Position numbers and translations under genes: made by a program. Under the pieces are notes generated by a model that was not told where the DNA came from, ran no database searches, and worked only from the letters and a program-made list of their open reading frames with translations. Positions 1 through 10,565 of a DNA stretch of 64,000 bases are shown here, piece after piece. Position 1 is the stretch's first letter; each line of letters starts with the position of its first letter. Origin of the DNA: an uncultured Lachnospiraceae bacterium (GTDB taxonomy: Bacteria > Bacillota > Clostridia > Lachnospirales > Lachnospiraceae); assembly GCA_947628955.1 (NCBI GenBank), contig CANRBX010000007.1, forward strand, positions 1 through 64,000, in the 5' to 3' direction.

Positions 1-1600
1 TCTCGTCCATGGTGAGTTCAACTTCGATATGCTGCTTGACATTGAGTTTGGACAATAAGCATACCGTCTCCACATGCTGGGTTTCACAGAAAAGATCGGC
101 GCAGGCCATCCGCTCCAGCCGGTATCCGTTTTCGAGGAATATTTTCAGATCCCGGGCCAGGCTGGTCGGCTTGCAGGAGATATAGACAAGCCTGTCTGCT
201 CCGTAATCGATGATCTTTGTCAGCGCCCTGGGATGGATCCCGTCGCGCGGAGGATCCAGGATGATAAAGTCCGGGCGATCCGGGATCTCGTCAATAACCT
301 TCAGCACATCCCCGGCAATGAACTCGCAGTTTGTCAGGCCATTTCGGGCCGCATTTTCGCGGGCGGCCTCCACAGCCTCCTCCACGATTTCGACGCCGAT
401 GACTCTGCGCGCCACAGGCGCGGCAAGCTGTGCGATCGTGCCGGTTCCGCTGTACAGGTCGAACACGATCCTGTCCTTCGTCTCCCCGACGTAGTCCCGC
501 ACCGTGCTGTACAGCACCTCCGCCCCCTTTGAATTGGTCTGGAAAAAGGAAAACGGCGTAATTTTAAAAGTCAGTCCCAGAAGTGTTTCGTAAAAATAGT
601 CTCTTCCGAAAATCAGACGGCTTCTGTCGCTTCGCACTACATCCGCCAGGGAATCATTGATCATGTGCAGAAAGCCGATGATCTCTCCCTGTATGTGTCC
701 CTGCGCCTGAAGCTCCTGCAGCGCTGCGCCAAGCGGCGCAAAGTCATGCTCTTCCTGGCTCGTCGTCACCAGACAGACCATGATCTCCCCGGTCATCTCT
801 GCCCTGCGCACAAGCAGATGCCTCAGATAGCCCCGGTGGCTTATCTTATGATAGTAGGAAAATTTCTGCGTACGGCAGTACTCCTGCACCGTCTGTACAA
901 TCCTGTTGAAGTCCGCGTGCACGATCGCGCAGTCCTTCACCGGCAGCACGTCATACGTGCTGCCCTTCCTGTGCAGGCCAAGCACAAGTGGTCCGTCTTT
1001 ATACTCATCCCCGAACGAAAACTCCATTTTGTTGCGGTAGCCGAACTCCTGCGGGCTTCCCTTTATCCCGTCGAATATATAATCCGCATGCAGCCCCGTT
1101 TTCATCCCGGAGGTTTGTGCATCGTCGTCCCATGCGGTCTGCCCCGTGCAGCTGATCCCGGCACCGTTCCTGTCCTCTGCGCCCTGCCCTGTCTGACAGA
1201 TTTGTGCATCTTTATCCTCTGCGCGGTAATTTTCTGCTCCGGTGTCCCCTGTGCCCTGCTTCACCTGCCCGGCCTCCACCAGCACAGGCTCGATCAGTGC
1301 CCGCACCTGGGCGCTTTTCATTTTCAGCTGTTCCTCATAGGGCATTGTCTGGTACATGCAGCCCCCGCAGTCCGGAAAAAGGCTGCACGCCGGCGAACGT
1401 GTCTCTAGCGGGGATTTCCCGAGCACCTCGAGCAGCCGTCCCTCGGCATGGTTTTTCCGCTTTTTGATGATCGCAAAGCGAATCTTCTGCCCCGGCACGC
1501 CATTTTTGACTATGACGGTTCCTTCCTCTGTATTCACGATTCCCTTATTCGGAAACTCTACGCGCCCGATCACGCCCTCCATTATCTGTCCCTTTTTCAT
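1..1600 (-). CDS. rlmD: 23S rRNA (uracil-5-)-methyltransferase, RlmD/TrmA family, 3' end outside window
   Basis: SAM-dependent enzyme expected to methylate C5 of uridines in 23S rRNA. Read on the minus strand from the ATG at 1600. An N-terminal TRAM-like RNA-binding part covers about residues 4-60. The iron-sulfur cysteines follow as C-x5-C-x2-C near residue 71 (CSLFPDCGGC), with a fourth likely Cys in VKDCAIVH. The SAM motif DLYSGTGTIAQ is near 387 and the catalytic-Cys segment YISCKPTSLARDL lies near the C-terminus. The frame is still open at base 1, so about 530 residues are seen and the clostridial C-terminal extension is cut off. Residues about 110-155 are a Gly/Thr/Gln-rich insert not expected in the family. 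It could equally be an RlmCD-type dual-specificity enzyme; sequence alone does not fix the target uridine. Confidence 0.9.
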   Translation of the reverse strand, partial: MKKGQIMEGVIGRVEFPNKGIVNTEEGTVIVKNGVPGQKIRFAIIKKRKNHAEGRLLEVLGKSPLETRSPACSLFPDCGGCMYQTMPYEEQLKMKSAQVRALIEPVLVEAGQVKQGTGDTGAENYRAEDKDAQICQTGQGAEDRNGAGISCTGQTAWDDDAQTSGMKTGLHADYIFDGIKGSPQEFGYRNKMEFSFGDEYKDGPLVLGLHRKGSTYDVLPVKDCAIVHADFNRIVQTVQEYCRTQKFSYYHKISHRGYLRHLLVRRAEMTGEIMVCLVTTSQEEHDFAPLGAALQELQAQGHIQGEIIGFLHMINDSLADVVRSDRSRLIFGRDYFYETLLGLTFKITPFSFFQTNSKGAEVLYSTVRDYVGETKDRIVFDLYSGTGTIAQLAAPVARRVIGVEIVEEAVEAARENAARNGLTNCEFIAGDVLKVIDEIPDRPDFIILDPPRDGIHPRALTKIIDYGADRLVYISCKPTSLARDLKIFLENGYRLERMACADLFCETQHVETVCLLSKLNVKQHIEVELTMDE

Positions 1601-1624
1601 CCTGTCCCCCTGTATTCCTGCCAC

Positions 1625-1892
1625 GCCCGGATGCTTCCGCTCCGCTTCTCACTTTCCTGTCCAGCCCGGACGCTTCCGCCTCGTCTCTCACTTCCCTGCC
1701 ACGCCCGGACGCTTCTGCTCCGCCTCTCACTTTCCTGTCCAGCCCGGATGCTTCCGCTCCGTCTCTCACTTTCCTGCTCCGCCCGGACGCTTCCGCTTCG
1801 TCTCTCGCTTTCCTGCCCCGCCCGCTTCCGCTCCGCCTCTCACTTCCCTGCCACGCCGGACGCTTCCGCTCCGTCTCTCACTTTCCCGCTCC
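1625..1892. repeat. 39-bp tandem repeat (minisatellite), about 7 units
   Basis: Units begin GCCCGGAYGCTTCYGCTCCG on the plus strand at 1625, 1664, 1703, 1742 and 1781, exactly 39 bases apart, followed by two units shortened by a few bases. The array sits 25 bases upstream of the rRNA methyltransferase start and fills much of the 492-base gap 1601-2092. Because 39 is 13 codons, several frames stay open through it on both strands and give 13-residue repeat peptides (for example GAEASGLDRKVR on the minus strand). None of these frames has a convincing ribosome site, so I treat it as non-coding. The rest of the gap, 1893-2092, shows only a hairpin. Confidence 0.85.
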
Positions 1893-1984
1893 GCCCAGGC
1901 ACTCCTGCTACACCCCGGCCTGTCCCGGCCTGCTCCGCCCCGGCGGGGCCGCATCCGTACTGATTTCCGTCTACATGGAAAGGA

Positions 1985-2016
1985 CTCCGCAAAATAGATA
2001 TCCTTATTTTGCGAAG
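1985..2016 (-). terminator. hairpin downstream of the small membrane protein gene
   Basis: On the minus strand CTTCGCAAAATA pairs with TATTTTGCGGAG (12 pairs, one G-U) around an 8-base loop, followed by TCCTTTCC. It lies about 80 bases beyond the stop of the gene at 2093-2425. The T-run is weak, so termination is only plausible. Confidence 0.4.
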
Positions 2017-2092
2017 CCCATGTTCTGCTTATCTGTTCACACGTAAGCGTCTGCCGCGGCAGGCCATCCGGCCGCCCAAACAGATCCTCTGC

Positions 2093-2425
2093 TTATTCCT
2101 CGTCCGAGGCTTTCTCCTCAGCCTTTTCTTCGGAATCCTCTGCGGCCGTCTCGCCGACCGGTTCCTTTTCCTTCTCTGTTTCCTTTTCCTTCTTCTCGTC
2201 CATCTCCGGGAAATCGTCGTCCTCAAAGAAATCCTCGAAGTCGTCGTCGAAATCGTCATCCATATCCTCGAGATAATCCGGAGTAAAGTAACGGTAAACT
2301 GCATATGCGATCGCCGCAACAGCCGCTACCGCGCCGATGATCGCAAAAACCCAGAGCAGGTTATTTTTACGCTTTTCCTCTTCTCTTTTCTGCAGCGCAG
2401 CCATTAACTCTTCAAATTTATTCAT
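2093..2425 (-). CDS. small single-pass membrane protein with acidic tail, function unknown
   Basis: Predicted 110-residue protein. I chose the ATG at 2425 (MNKFEELMAALQ) over the GTG at 2434 because AAAGGA lies at normal distance from the ATG and almost touches the GTG. It has a short charged N-terminus with lysine and glutamate, one hydrophobic segment at about residues 22-42 (LLWVFAIIGAVAAVAAIAYAV), then a very acidic Asp/Glu/Phe stretch (DDDFDDDFEDFFEDDDF) and a Lys/Glu tail. The topology suggests a membrane anchor with a long charged domain. I recognise the general type from Lachnospiraceae genomes but know no function. It is a single gene downstream of an extended -10 promoter. Confidence 0.75.
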   Translation of the reverse strand: MNKFEELMAALQKREEEKRKNNLLWVFAIIGAVAAVAAIAYAVYRYFTPDYLEDMDDDFDDDFEDFFEDDDFPEMDEKKEKETEKEKEPVGETAAEDSEEKAEEKASDEE

Positions 2426-2468
2426 ATTCCACACGTCCTTTCTATGGGGCCTCCATATGTTTTTTGTT

Positions 2469-2477
2469 AGTATATCA
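2469..2477 (-). promoter_or_regulatory. extended -10 element upstream of the 2093-2425 gene
   Basis: On the minus strand TGATATACT reads as TGN plus a TATACT -10 box, 44 bases before the ATG. No good -35 hexamer is found 16-18 bases upstream, in keeping with an extended -10 promoter. Confidence 0.4.
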
Positions 2478-2532
2478 CAGCCTTGAAAATTTTACTATAA
2501 AAACTTTTTATATTTTGAAACAATAACGAAAA

Positions 2533-4740
<2,208 letters not shown>

Positions 4741-4751
4741 AATCTCCGTCC

Positions 4752-4982
4752 TCACTCATCAAATTCTGCCACAACCGTATAGCCGCTCTCGTCCGTGATC
4801 ACCTCGGCCACCACGCCCTCCCGCGTGCTCAGCCGCTCGCGGTTCTCAAAATTTGCAGACATCGCCACCGCGGGCTCGATCGTATAGTACCAGCTCGAGG
4901 GCAGAACTCCCTCCGATACCGTGATCCGGTCGCCGGCTTTCACCAGACCCTCCCGCTCCATCTTAAATTCCATTCTGCGCAT
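4752..4982 (-). CDS. conserved small protein upstream of pcrA, function unknown
   Basis: 76 residues from the ATG at 4982, which has GGAGAGG eight bases upstream; a GTG at 4991 is possible but poorly placed. The protein is basic at the N-terminus (MRRMEFKMEREGLVKAGDR) and acidic at the end, with a beta-rich pattern (ITVSEGVLPSSWYYTIEPAV) and no membrane segment. No catalytic motif is visible. It is probably translated with pcrA, whose start lies 11 bases after its stop. No family is recognised. Confidence 0.65.
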   Translation of the reverse strand: MRRMEFKMEREGLVKAGDRITVSEGVLPSSWYYTIEPAVAMSANFENRERLSTREGVVAEVITDESGYTVVAEFDE

Positions 4983-5013
4983 ATGCGTCACCTCTCCTGC
5001 AGTCCTGTTCTCT

Positions 5014-5043
5014 ATTCTATCCGATAGCTGCGGCGGACGTCAA
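5014..5043 (-). promoter_or_regulatory. sigma-A promoter for the small gene and pcrA
   Basis: Minus strand TTGACG (5043-5038), 18-base spacer, TAGAAT (5019-5014), 31 bases before the ATG at 4982. It is divergent from the promoter at 5080-5108. Confidence 0.7.
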
Positions 5044-5079
5044 ATAGATTTTACAAATAGATTTTGCAATAAAGTGGGC

Positions 5080-5108
5080 TTGCCATTCTCACCCAAAAAA
5101 CTTATAAT
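5080..5108 (+). promoter_or_regulatory. sigma-A promoter for the DUF1836 gene
   Basis: TTGCCA at 5080-5085, 17-base spacer, TATAAT at 5103-5108, 21 bases before the ATG at 5130. The untranslated leader is therefore very short (about 15 bases) and includes the ribosome site GCGAGGTG. Confidence 0.8.
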
Positions 5109-5129
5109 AAAGCAAAGCGAGGTGACCAT

Positions 5130-5735
5130 ATGAATCAGCGATACACGCAGCTGCTTGGCGAGATTCTCAAACAGATGGGAAATACCGATCACATCCGGCT
5201 CTCTGATATTCCCAATATCGATCTGTATATGGATCAGGTGACACACTTCATGGATGAACATCTGGAGGGCTCCAAGCGCTATGAGGACGACAAGATCCTC
5301 ACCAAGACCATGATCAACAATTACGCGAAAAACAAGCTTCTGCCTCCCCCGGAAAAAAAGCGCTATACGCGCGAGCACATGCTTCTCCTGATCTTTATCT
5401 ACTACTTCAAGGGTTTCCTGCCGCTGAACGATATCCAGGCGATCCTGAAGCCGCTCACCGATCGTTTTTTCAATACTGACCAGAGCTATACGATCCAGAA
5501 TATCTACGAGGAAATATATGCGCTCGGAAAAGAGCAGATCCATGAGACGATCCACCGGGTGATGGAGAGCTACCACAAGGCTGCGAACTCCTTTACGGAC
5601 GCTCCGAAGGACGACCAGGAATTTCTGCAGCTGTTCTGTTTTATCTGCCTGCTGAGCTTTGACATCTATCTGAAAAAAGAAGTGATCGAAAAAATGATCG
5701 ATACGCTGAATGCGCCGGAAGGCGGCCGCAGGTAA
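5130..5735 (+). CDS. DUF1836 domain-containing protein
   Basis: 201-residue soluble protein starting at ATG 5130 behind GAGGTGACC. The DUF1836 signature region spans about residues 20-150, including ITKTMINNYAKN-like sequence (LTKTMINNYAKNKLLPPPEK) near residue 58-77, followed by MLLLIFIYYFKGFLPLNDIQ. This resembles the MerR/helix-turn-helix layout in which a DNA-recognition helix precedes a short helical bundle. Family members are widespread in Firmicutes and are presumed transcription regulators, with no established targets. It is monocistronic between its own promoter and a convergent neighbour. Confidence 0.85.
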   Translation: MNQRYTQLLGEILKQMGNTDHIRLSDIPNIDLYMDQVTHFMDEHLEGSKRYEDDKILTKTMINNYAKNKLLPPPEKKRYTREHMLLLIFIYYFKGFLPLNDIQAILKPLTDRFFNTDQSYTIQNIYEEIYALGKEQIHETIHRVMESYHKAANSFTDAPKDDQEFLQLFCFICLLSFDIYLKKEVIEKMIDTLNAPEGGRR

Positions 5736-5763
5736 ACCGCACTCCGGGCTTTCATCCGCAGCA

Positions 5764-5864
5764 GGCCCCGCAGGGGCCGCAGGTTTTCCTCTGTCACACT
5801 GCAGGGCTGACGCAGAACCGCCTGTCACGTCTCCACGGACAGATGCGGCTCCATGTCAGCCCTG
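5764..5864. terminator. hairpins between convergent DUF1836 and YerC-like genes
   Basis: GGCCCC-GCA-GGGGCC (5764-5778) followed by GCAGGTTTTCC could end plus-strand transcription. A 10-base perfect inverted repeat, CAGGGCTGAC (5802-5811) and GTCAGCCCTG (5855-5864), could act on the other strand, but lacks a T-run. Confidence 0.4.
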
Positions 5865-5879
5865 TCTTCGTTCAGGCTC

Positions 5880-6182
5880 TTACGCCTGCTCTTTTTTCTC
5901 CTGCATCCGCGAGAATACCATTTCATAGCCGTCATTGCCGTAATTAAGGGAGCGGTTCACCCGGCTGATCGTGGCCGTAGAGGCGCCCGTCTTCTCGGCA
6001 ATTTCGAGGTACGTCTTCTTTTCCTTCAGCATGTACGCAACCTCGAACCGCTGCGAAAGCGAAAGCAGCTCGTTCACGGTGCAGACATCTTCAAAAAAAA
6101 GATAGCATTCCTCTTTGTTCTTCAGACACATGATCGCCTCAAATAACTGGTCTACCGCGTCTGTCCTGATTTTTTTACTCAT
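5880..6182 (-). CDS. YerC/YecD family TrpR-related DNA-binding protein
   Basis: 100 residues from ATG 6182 (MSKKIRTDAVDQLFEAI), preceded by GAGGG. The fold is the TrpR-like helix-turn-helix. An N-terminal helical part is followed by LSLSQRFEVAYMLKEKKTY, then the HTH with TYLEIAEKTGASTATISRVN at about residues 64-83. This layout and length match YerC of Bacillus and relatives. Those proteins are annotated as TrpR-like repressors although tryptophan binding is not shown for them. It is expressed from its own promoter at 6229-6257. Confidence 0.9.
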   Translation of the reverse strand: MSKKIRTDAVDQLFEAIMCLKNKEECYLFFEDVCTVNELLSLSQRFEVAYMLKEKKTYLEIAEKTGASTATISRVNRSLNYGNDGYEMVFSRMQEKKEQA

Positions 6183-6228
6183 AATTCTGCCCTCACTGAT
6201 GTGCACTTTGTACGGTTTTTGTCCTTTT

Positions 6229-6257
6229 ATTCTACCACAGTACTTTAGCGCTGTAAA
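6229..6257 (-). promoter_or_regulatory. sigma-A promoter for the YerC-like gene
   Basis: Minus strand TTTACA (6257-6252), 17-base spacer, TAGAAT (6234-6229). It begins 22 bases beyond the stop codon of the upstream PHP gene, so the two are separate transcription units. Confidence 0.75.
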
Positions 6258-6279
6258 GTGTTTTCTGGCAATATGCCGC

Positions 6280-6993
6280 TCACCTGCGGTTCACATATTT
6301 CCGGTACTCCTCCACCGATCGGTTCACCACCAGCTCCTCCGGAAAACCCAGTTCCTCCAGAAGCGCCGCGGCATACTCCCTCGCTCCGACCGACATCGCG
6401 CAGTGCGCGTCACTGTTCACAATGACCGGCGTCTCATATCTGCGGCAGCATTCGAGCATCACCATATCATTGGCGCGCGTATTCCGGCGCGTGGTATACG
6501 GGCACAGCGACGTGTTGTTCAGCTCCAGCAGGACATGGTGCTCCTTTGCCGCGGCCGCCACCTCATCATAGTCCAGCGGATAGCGCCCGTCATCCGGGTG
6601 GCCGATGATGTTTACCGCGGGATTCTCGATCGCCCGCACCACCGCCCGCGTGTTCTCGGCCATGGTTCCCGGCCTGACGCAAGGAACATGCAGGCTCGCG
6701 ATCACCACGTCCATGCGCTCCAGCAGCTTCTGCCTCATGTCGAGCTTTCCGTCATAATCCATGATATTGGCCTCTGTCCCAAAATACACTTCGATCCCGG
6801 ACATCCTGCGCGGCAGCACCTTCAGATTTGTGAAATAAAATTCGTGGCAGGTGCCGGGCATCGCCATCGCGTGCTCCGTGATCCCGAGCAGCTCCAGCCC
6901 CGCATCCGCGGCCGCCTGCACCATTTCGTTCATCGTATTATAAGCGTGACCGCTTGCGATCGTGTGAGTATGCGAATCCAGCACAAACTTCAT
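6280..6993 (-). CDS. PHP-domain phosphoesterase (YcdX-like)
   Basis: 237-residue metal-dependent phosphoesterase of the polymerase-and-histidinol-phosphatase fold. The ATG at 6993 has GGAGGG six bases upstream. Metal ligands appear in order: DSHTHT (about residues 6-11), GITEHA, HPDD in the middle, and VNSDAH near the C-terminus. This His/Asp set and the short length match the YcdX group, which are three-metal hydrolases. The substrate cannot be inferred; histidinol phosphate is unlikely given the absence of his genes nearby. Its start lies 34 bases from the prfA stop, so it is probably the last gene of the DUF1385-prmC-prfA unit. Confidence 0.88.
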   Translation of the reverse strand: MKFVLDSHTHTIASGHAYNTMNEMVQAAADAGLELLGITEHAMAMPGTCHEFYFTNLKVLPRRMSGIEVYFGTEANIMDYDGKLDMRQKLLERMDVVIASLHVPCVRPGTMAENTRAVVRAIENPAVNIIGHPDDGRYPLDYDEVAAAAKEHHVLLELNNTSLCPYTTRRNTRANDMVMLECCRRYETPVIVNSDAHCAMSVGAREYAAALLEELGFPEELVVNRSVEEYRKYVNRR

Positions 6994-7027
6994 ATGTGTC
7001 CCTCCGTTCTGTCCGCCGCGGCCGCAG

Positions 7028-8098
7028 TCACTCATTCATCCGCGCAAGCTTCGCGGCCTGATCCGCCGCAATGCAGCTGTCAATGATCTCCTGTATGTCA
7101 CCGTCCAGGACCTTCTCCAGCTTGTACAGCGTCAGATTGATCCGGTGATCCGTGACCCGCCCCTGCGGAAAGTTGTAGGTCCTGATCTTCTCGGAGCGGT
7201 CCCCGGTGCCGACCTGGCTTCTGCGCAGTTCTGCCTCCGCATCGTGCGCCTTCTGCTGCTCGATATCATAAAGCTTCGCTCTCAGAAGCGCGAACGCCTT
7301 CGCCTTGTTCTGGAGCTGCGATTTTTCTGTCTGGCTGTATACAACAATCCCGGTCGGATAGTGGGTCAGGCGCACGGCGGAATCCGTCGTGTTGACACAC
7401 TGGCCCCCGTTTCCGGAGGCGCGCATGACGTCGATCCGGATATCCTTCTCGTCGATCACGACGTCCAGCTCCTCCGCCTCCGGCATCACGGCGACCGTAA
7501 CCGTCGAGGTGTGGATGCGCCCGCCGGATTCCGTCTCCGGCACACGCTGTACGCGGTGCACGCCGGACTCATATTTCAGCTTCGAATATGCGCCCTGCCC
7601 GGTGATCATGAAGCTGACGTACTTCATGCCGCCGATGCCAATCTCCTCGGCATCCATCGTCTCAATCTTCCACCGCTGGCTCTCCGCATAGTGGACGTAC
7701 ATCCGGTAGATCTCCGCCGCAAACAGCGCCGCCTCGTCCCCGCCGGCACCGGCACGGATCTCCACAATGACATTCTTTTCGTCGTTCGGATCCCTGGGCA
7801 GCAGAAGGATCTTCAGCTTCTGTTCCAGCTCCTCGACGCGCTTCCGGGCGTCGGCAAGCTCCTCCTTGAGCATCTCCCGCATCTCTTCGTCCGATTCCTC
7901 GTCCAGCATCTGGAGGCTGTCGTCGATCGTCTCCCTGCATTTTTTGTATTCCCTGTACGCGTCGACGATCGGCTGCAGGCCCGCCTGCTCCTTCATCAGC
8001 TTCTGAAGTCTCGCCGGATCCCCGATCACGGACGGATCATTGAGCAGGTTCAGGATCTCGTCAAAGCGCATCAGCAAATCATCTAATTTATCAAACAT
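7028..8098 (-). CDS. prfA: peptide chain release factor 1
   Basis: 356-residue RF1 that reads UAA and UAG and triggers peptide release. The start at ATG 8098 is fixed by AGGAGG seven bases upstream; the open frame extends farther, but only through a duplicated spacer. The universal GGQ loop is at 231-233 ([13 protein letters not shown]). The codon-recognition tripeptide is PET at 187-189, of the P-x-T type that marks RF1 rather than RF2. Next upstream is prmC, which methylates the GGQ glutamine, so enzyme and substrate are co-encoded. Confidence 0.97.
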   Translation of the reverse strand: MFDKLDDLLMRFDEILNLLNDPSVIGDPARLQKLMKEQAGLQPIVDAYREYKKCRETIDDSLQMLDEESDEEMREMLKEELADARKRVEELEQKLKILLLPRDPNDEKNVIVEIRAGAGGDEAALFAAEIYRMYVHYAESQRWKIETMDAEEIGIGGMKYVSFMITGQGAYSKLKYESGVHRVQRVPETESGGRIHTSTVTVAVMPEAEELDVVIDEKDIRIDVMRASGNGGQCVNTTDSAVRLTHYPTGIVVYSQTEKSQLQNKAKAFALLRAKLYDIEQQKAHDAEAELRRSQVGTGDRSEKIRTYNFPQGRVTDHRINLTLYKLEKVLDGDIQEIIDSCIAADQAAKLARMNE

Positions 8099-8200
8099 GG
8101 ATTTTCCTCCTGATTCTTCTCTTTCCTGGCCGGCGTCCTGCGGCGGCTGTCCGGAACCCTTCGTATATCCCGCGCCCGTTCTGTGCCGCGGCAGAGGCCC

Positions 8201-8335
8201 CTTCCGCCCGGAATCTGCATCATGGCTCAGGTCTCTTCTGCACATGATCCGCGCCGCAGCACAGCTTCCTTCCGCCCGAAATCCGCATTGCAGTTCAGAT
8301 TTCTTCCGCCCGCGGCCCGCGCCGTGCCGTGATCA
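8201..8335. repeat. 68-bp tandem duplication spanning the prmC stop codon
   Basis: Two units, 8201-8268 and 8269-about 8335, both start CTTCCGCCCG and align without gaps at roughly 70% identity by eye. The prmC stop (8295-8297) lies in the unit nearer the gene. Exactly 68 bases away, at 8227-8229, the second unit also reads TGA on the minus strand. The duplication covers most of the 196-base prmC-prfA spacer. Confidence 0.75.
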
Positions 8336-9275
8336 CCCGGTCGCGGCCCGCCAGGTCGCGCACCGTCCGGATCTCTTCAAAGCCGGCCTCCGCCAGCAGC
8401 CCTGTGACGTCCTCCGCCTGGTCGTGGCCGATCTCCAGCAGCAGCCAGCCGTCTTCCGCCAGGCGGGCCCTGCTCTTCCCGGCAATCCTCCTGTAAAAAG
8501 AAAGACCGTCCTCCCGTCCGTCGAGCGCCAGAAGCGGTTCATGGAGACGCACCTCCCCGGAGAGCTCCCCAATCACCGCCGTGCGGATATACGGCGGATT
8601 TGACACGATCATATCATAAACATCTGTTATTCCTGCGAACAGGTCGCTCTCCATCAGGCGTACCTGCGCGCCCAGCCTGCGCGCGTTCTCCTGCGCGACG
8701 GAGAGCGCTTCCGGCGAGATGTCCGAGGCGTCCACGCGCAGTCCCGGGGCATCCCCGGGCCCAAGCTTCGCAAGACTTATCGCAATACATCCCGAGCCGG
8801 TACACAGATCGAGGATCCGCATGCCGGGCCGCACCCGCGCAAGCGCTTCCTCCACAAGCGTCTCTGTATCCTGCCGCGGGATCAGCACATGCTCATTCAC
8901 GCGGAAGGTCAGCCCCATAAACTCCTGCTCCCCGGTCAGGTACTGCAGGGGGATGTGGCTGCCGCGCTTCTTCAGAAGCTCAGCATAGCTCTGCAGCTGA
9001 TCCTCTGCATCGGCAGAACCGCCCGCAAACGGCTCGCATGCCCGCGCCAGGTACTGCGCGCGGCCAAGCCCCGTCACATGCTCCAGCAGAAGCCAGGCAT
9101 CCACGGACGCGTCTGCAACGCCGCACTGCTCCAGATACCGTTCTCCCAGACGCAGCACCTCTCTCCAGGTTATCTGTCCGCACGGCCTGTGAAATTCCCG
9201 TTCCAGTTCCAAATCCCGATCTTCCTCATCTTTTCTGTTTTTGTCCGGCCGGATTTTTATCAGGCAGCCCGGCAC
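8295..9275 (-). CDS. prmC: protein-(glutamine-N5) methyltransferase, release factor-specific
   Basis: Methylates the glutamine of the GGQ motif in release factors. The N-terminal helical domain contains [13 protein letters not shown] and [13 protein letters not shown]. The SAM fold shows [16 protein letters not shown], and the N6-type catalytic motif NPPY appears in [16 protein letters not shown] 9275 is the only good Met, but 30 residues precede the first conserved helix, longer than usual, so an internal alternative start is possible. The last codons and stop are duplicated downstream. It is followed by prfA and preceded by the DUF1385 gene (30-base gap), the usual clostridial order. Confidence 0.93.
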   Translation of the reverse strand: MPGCLIKIRPDKNRKDEEDRDLELEREFHRPCGQITWREVLRLGERYLEQCGVADASVDAWLLLEHVTGLGRAQYLARACEPFAGGSADAEDQLQSYAELLKKRGSHIPLQYLTGEQEFMGLTFRVNEHVLIPRQDTETLVEEALARVRPGMRILDLCTGSGCIAISLAKLGPGDAPGLRVDASDISPEALSVAQENARRLGAQVRLMESDLFAGITDVYDMIVSNPPYIRTAVIGELSGEVRLHEPLLALDGREDGLSFYRRIAGKSRARLAEDGWLLLEIGHDQAEDVTGLLAEAGFEEIRTVRDLAGRDRVITARRGPRAEEI

Positions 9276-9305
9276 AGCGGCCTGCGGCGGGCCGTGCCGT
9301 TCGTG

Positions 9306-10403
9306 CTATTCCTCCGGCTCTTTTTCATCAAGCCCGTAATGCGTACCGAACTGCTCATTTTCAAATTTTTTCCAGTCAAACACCGCCTCGACGGACGCGA
9401 TCGCCACCTCGATCATCGAGTCGTCCGGCTCCTTCGTCGTCATATGCTGCAGCAGCATGCCCGGCCTGCTCAGAAGATTTACCAGCCTGTTGTCGCTCGT
9501 ACCGGCCAGCCGGATAAATTCATAGGACACGCCCGCGATCAGCGGGAGCAGCGCCAGGCGCAGCACAACACGCCAGAACCCTGTGTGCACATGGATCAGC
9601 GCAAACAGCGGAATGCTGACTACCATGATGAATATGATACTCACAAACATCACGATAAACAGAAAGCTCGTGCCGCACCGCTTGTGCTCTCTGGAGCACC
9701 CGCGCACGTTCTGCACATTCAGCTCCAGCCCGTTCTCGATGCAGTTGATGCATTTGTGCTCCGCCCCGTGATACATGAAATTCCGCTGGATATCCTTCAT
9801 CCTGGAGATCAGGTACAGATATCCGAAAAAGATCAGAAGCTTCACGATGCCCTCCGCGATCAGGATCACCATCTCCGACGTGATCACCTGGCGGAGAAAG
9901 CGCGACAGAAAATACGGAAGGAAAATAAACAGCGCCACAGAAAACGCGAGCGAGAAAACCACCGTCAGCGTCATCAGGGCATCGTCCTCACCGGAAGACG
10001 AAGCACTGCCGGCCTCCTTCGCAAGCTTCGCCTCGCATTTTTCGAGGACCTTCCCCGCCGCGTCCTCACGGCCCTTTGCGCGCAGCTTCTGCGCCCTGGC
10101 CTCCGCCTTCCGGCGCGCCTTGTCCTCGCGCTCAGCGCGCTCCTCGTCCGTCTCCTCGGCAAACAGCGAAGCCGAATACATCAGCGCCTTCATGCCGAGC
10201 ACCAGGGAATCAAAAAAATTGACCACGCCGCGGATGATCGGCAGCTTTATAAACTTCTGGTTCTTGATGCGGGAGCTTTTGCAGTCCTGGACGTCCACAA
10301 CAATCTTCTTGTCCGGGGTGCGCACCGCCACGGCATATTTCCCGCCGTTGCGCATCATAACGCCCTCGATCACTGCCTGCCCGCCTATTCCGGATGGTTT
10401 CAT
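9306..10403 (-). CDS. DUF1385 (YqhQ-like) membrane protein
   Basis: 365 residues from ATG 10403, with GGAGGA five bases before it. The N-terminal family signature GIGGQAVIEGVMMRNG is at residues 5-20. A lysine/alanine/glutamate-rich helical stretch (about 85-135) follows, then several membrane segments (LTVVFSLAFSVALFIFLPYF, VILIAEGIVKLLIFFGYLYL, LFIVMFVSIIFIMVVSI). The motif YHGAEHKCINCIE, with His, Cys and Glu conserved in the family, precedes the third segment. The family accompanies prmC and prfA in most clostridia, but the function is unknown. Confidence 0.92.
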   Translation of the reverse strand: MKPSGIGGQAVIEGVMMRNGGKYAVAVRTPDKKIVVDVQDCKSSRIKNQKFIKLPIIRGVVNFFDSLVLGMKALMYSASLFAEETDEERAEREDKARRKAEARAQKLRAKGREDAAGKVLEKCEAKLAKEAGSASSSGEDDALMTLTVVFSLAFSVALFIFLPYFLSRFLRQVITSEMVILIAEGIVKLLIFFGYLYLISRMKDIQRNFMYHGAEHKCINCIENGLELNVQNVRGCSREHKRCGTSFLFIVMFVSIIFIMVVSIPLFALIHVHTGFWRVVLRLALLPLIAGVSYEFIRLAGTSDNRLVNLLSRPGMLLQHMTTKEPDDSMIEVAIASVEAVFDWKKFENEQFGTHYGLDEKEPEE

Positions 10404-10514
10404 CGCATTTCCTCCACGCCCCGCAGAAGGGGCAGTGCCCTGAAGGAAGGCCAGGCGCCCTGTGTCCGCGCTTCTGCGGCCTCCGCATATTCAGGTCTTT
10501 CACATAAACAAACA

Positions 10515-10549
10515 GGACTGCCGCGATAAGCTCTACCTGGCGACAGTCC
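10515..10549 (-). terminator. rho-independent terminator of rpmE
   Basis: On the minus strand GGACTG(T)CGC pairs with GCG(G)CAGTCC (9 pairs, one mismatch), followed by TGTTTGTTTA. It starts 17 bases beyond the rpmE stop, so the small ribosomal gene is probably a separate transcript. Confidence 0.7.
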
Positions 10550-10565
10550 CGTATGATCTCTCACA

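Noticed and set aside
1448..1997. Plus-strand Ser/Leu/Arg/Pro repeat proteins over the 39-bp array
   Set aside because: Two overlapping frames both stay open because the unit is 13 codons. Each also overlaps the methyltransferase gene antisense, and neither has a start signal.
5736..5879. Possible stop-spanning duplication after the DUF1836 gene
   Set aside because: GGCCGCAGGT recurs about 57 bases on, but the alignment beyond ten bases needs gaps, so I do not count it with the five clear cases.
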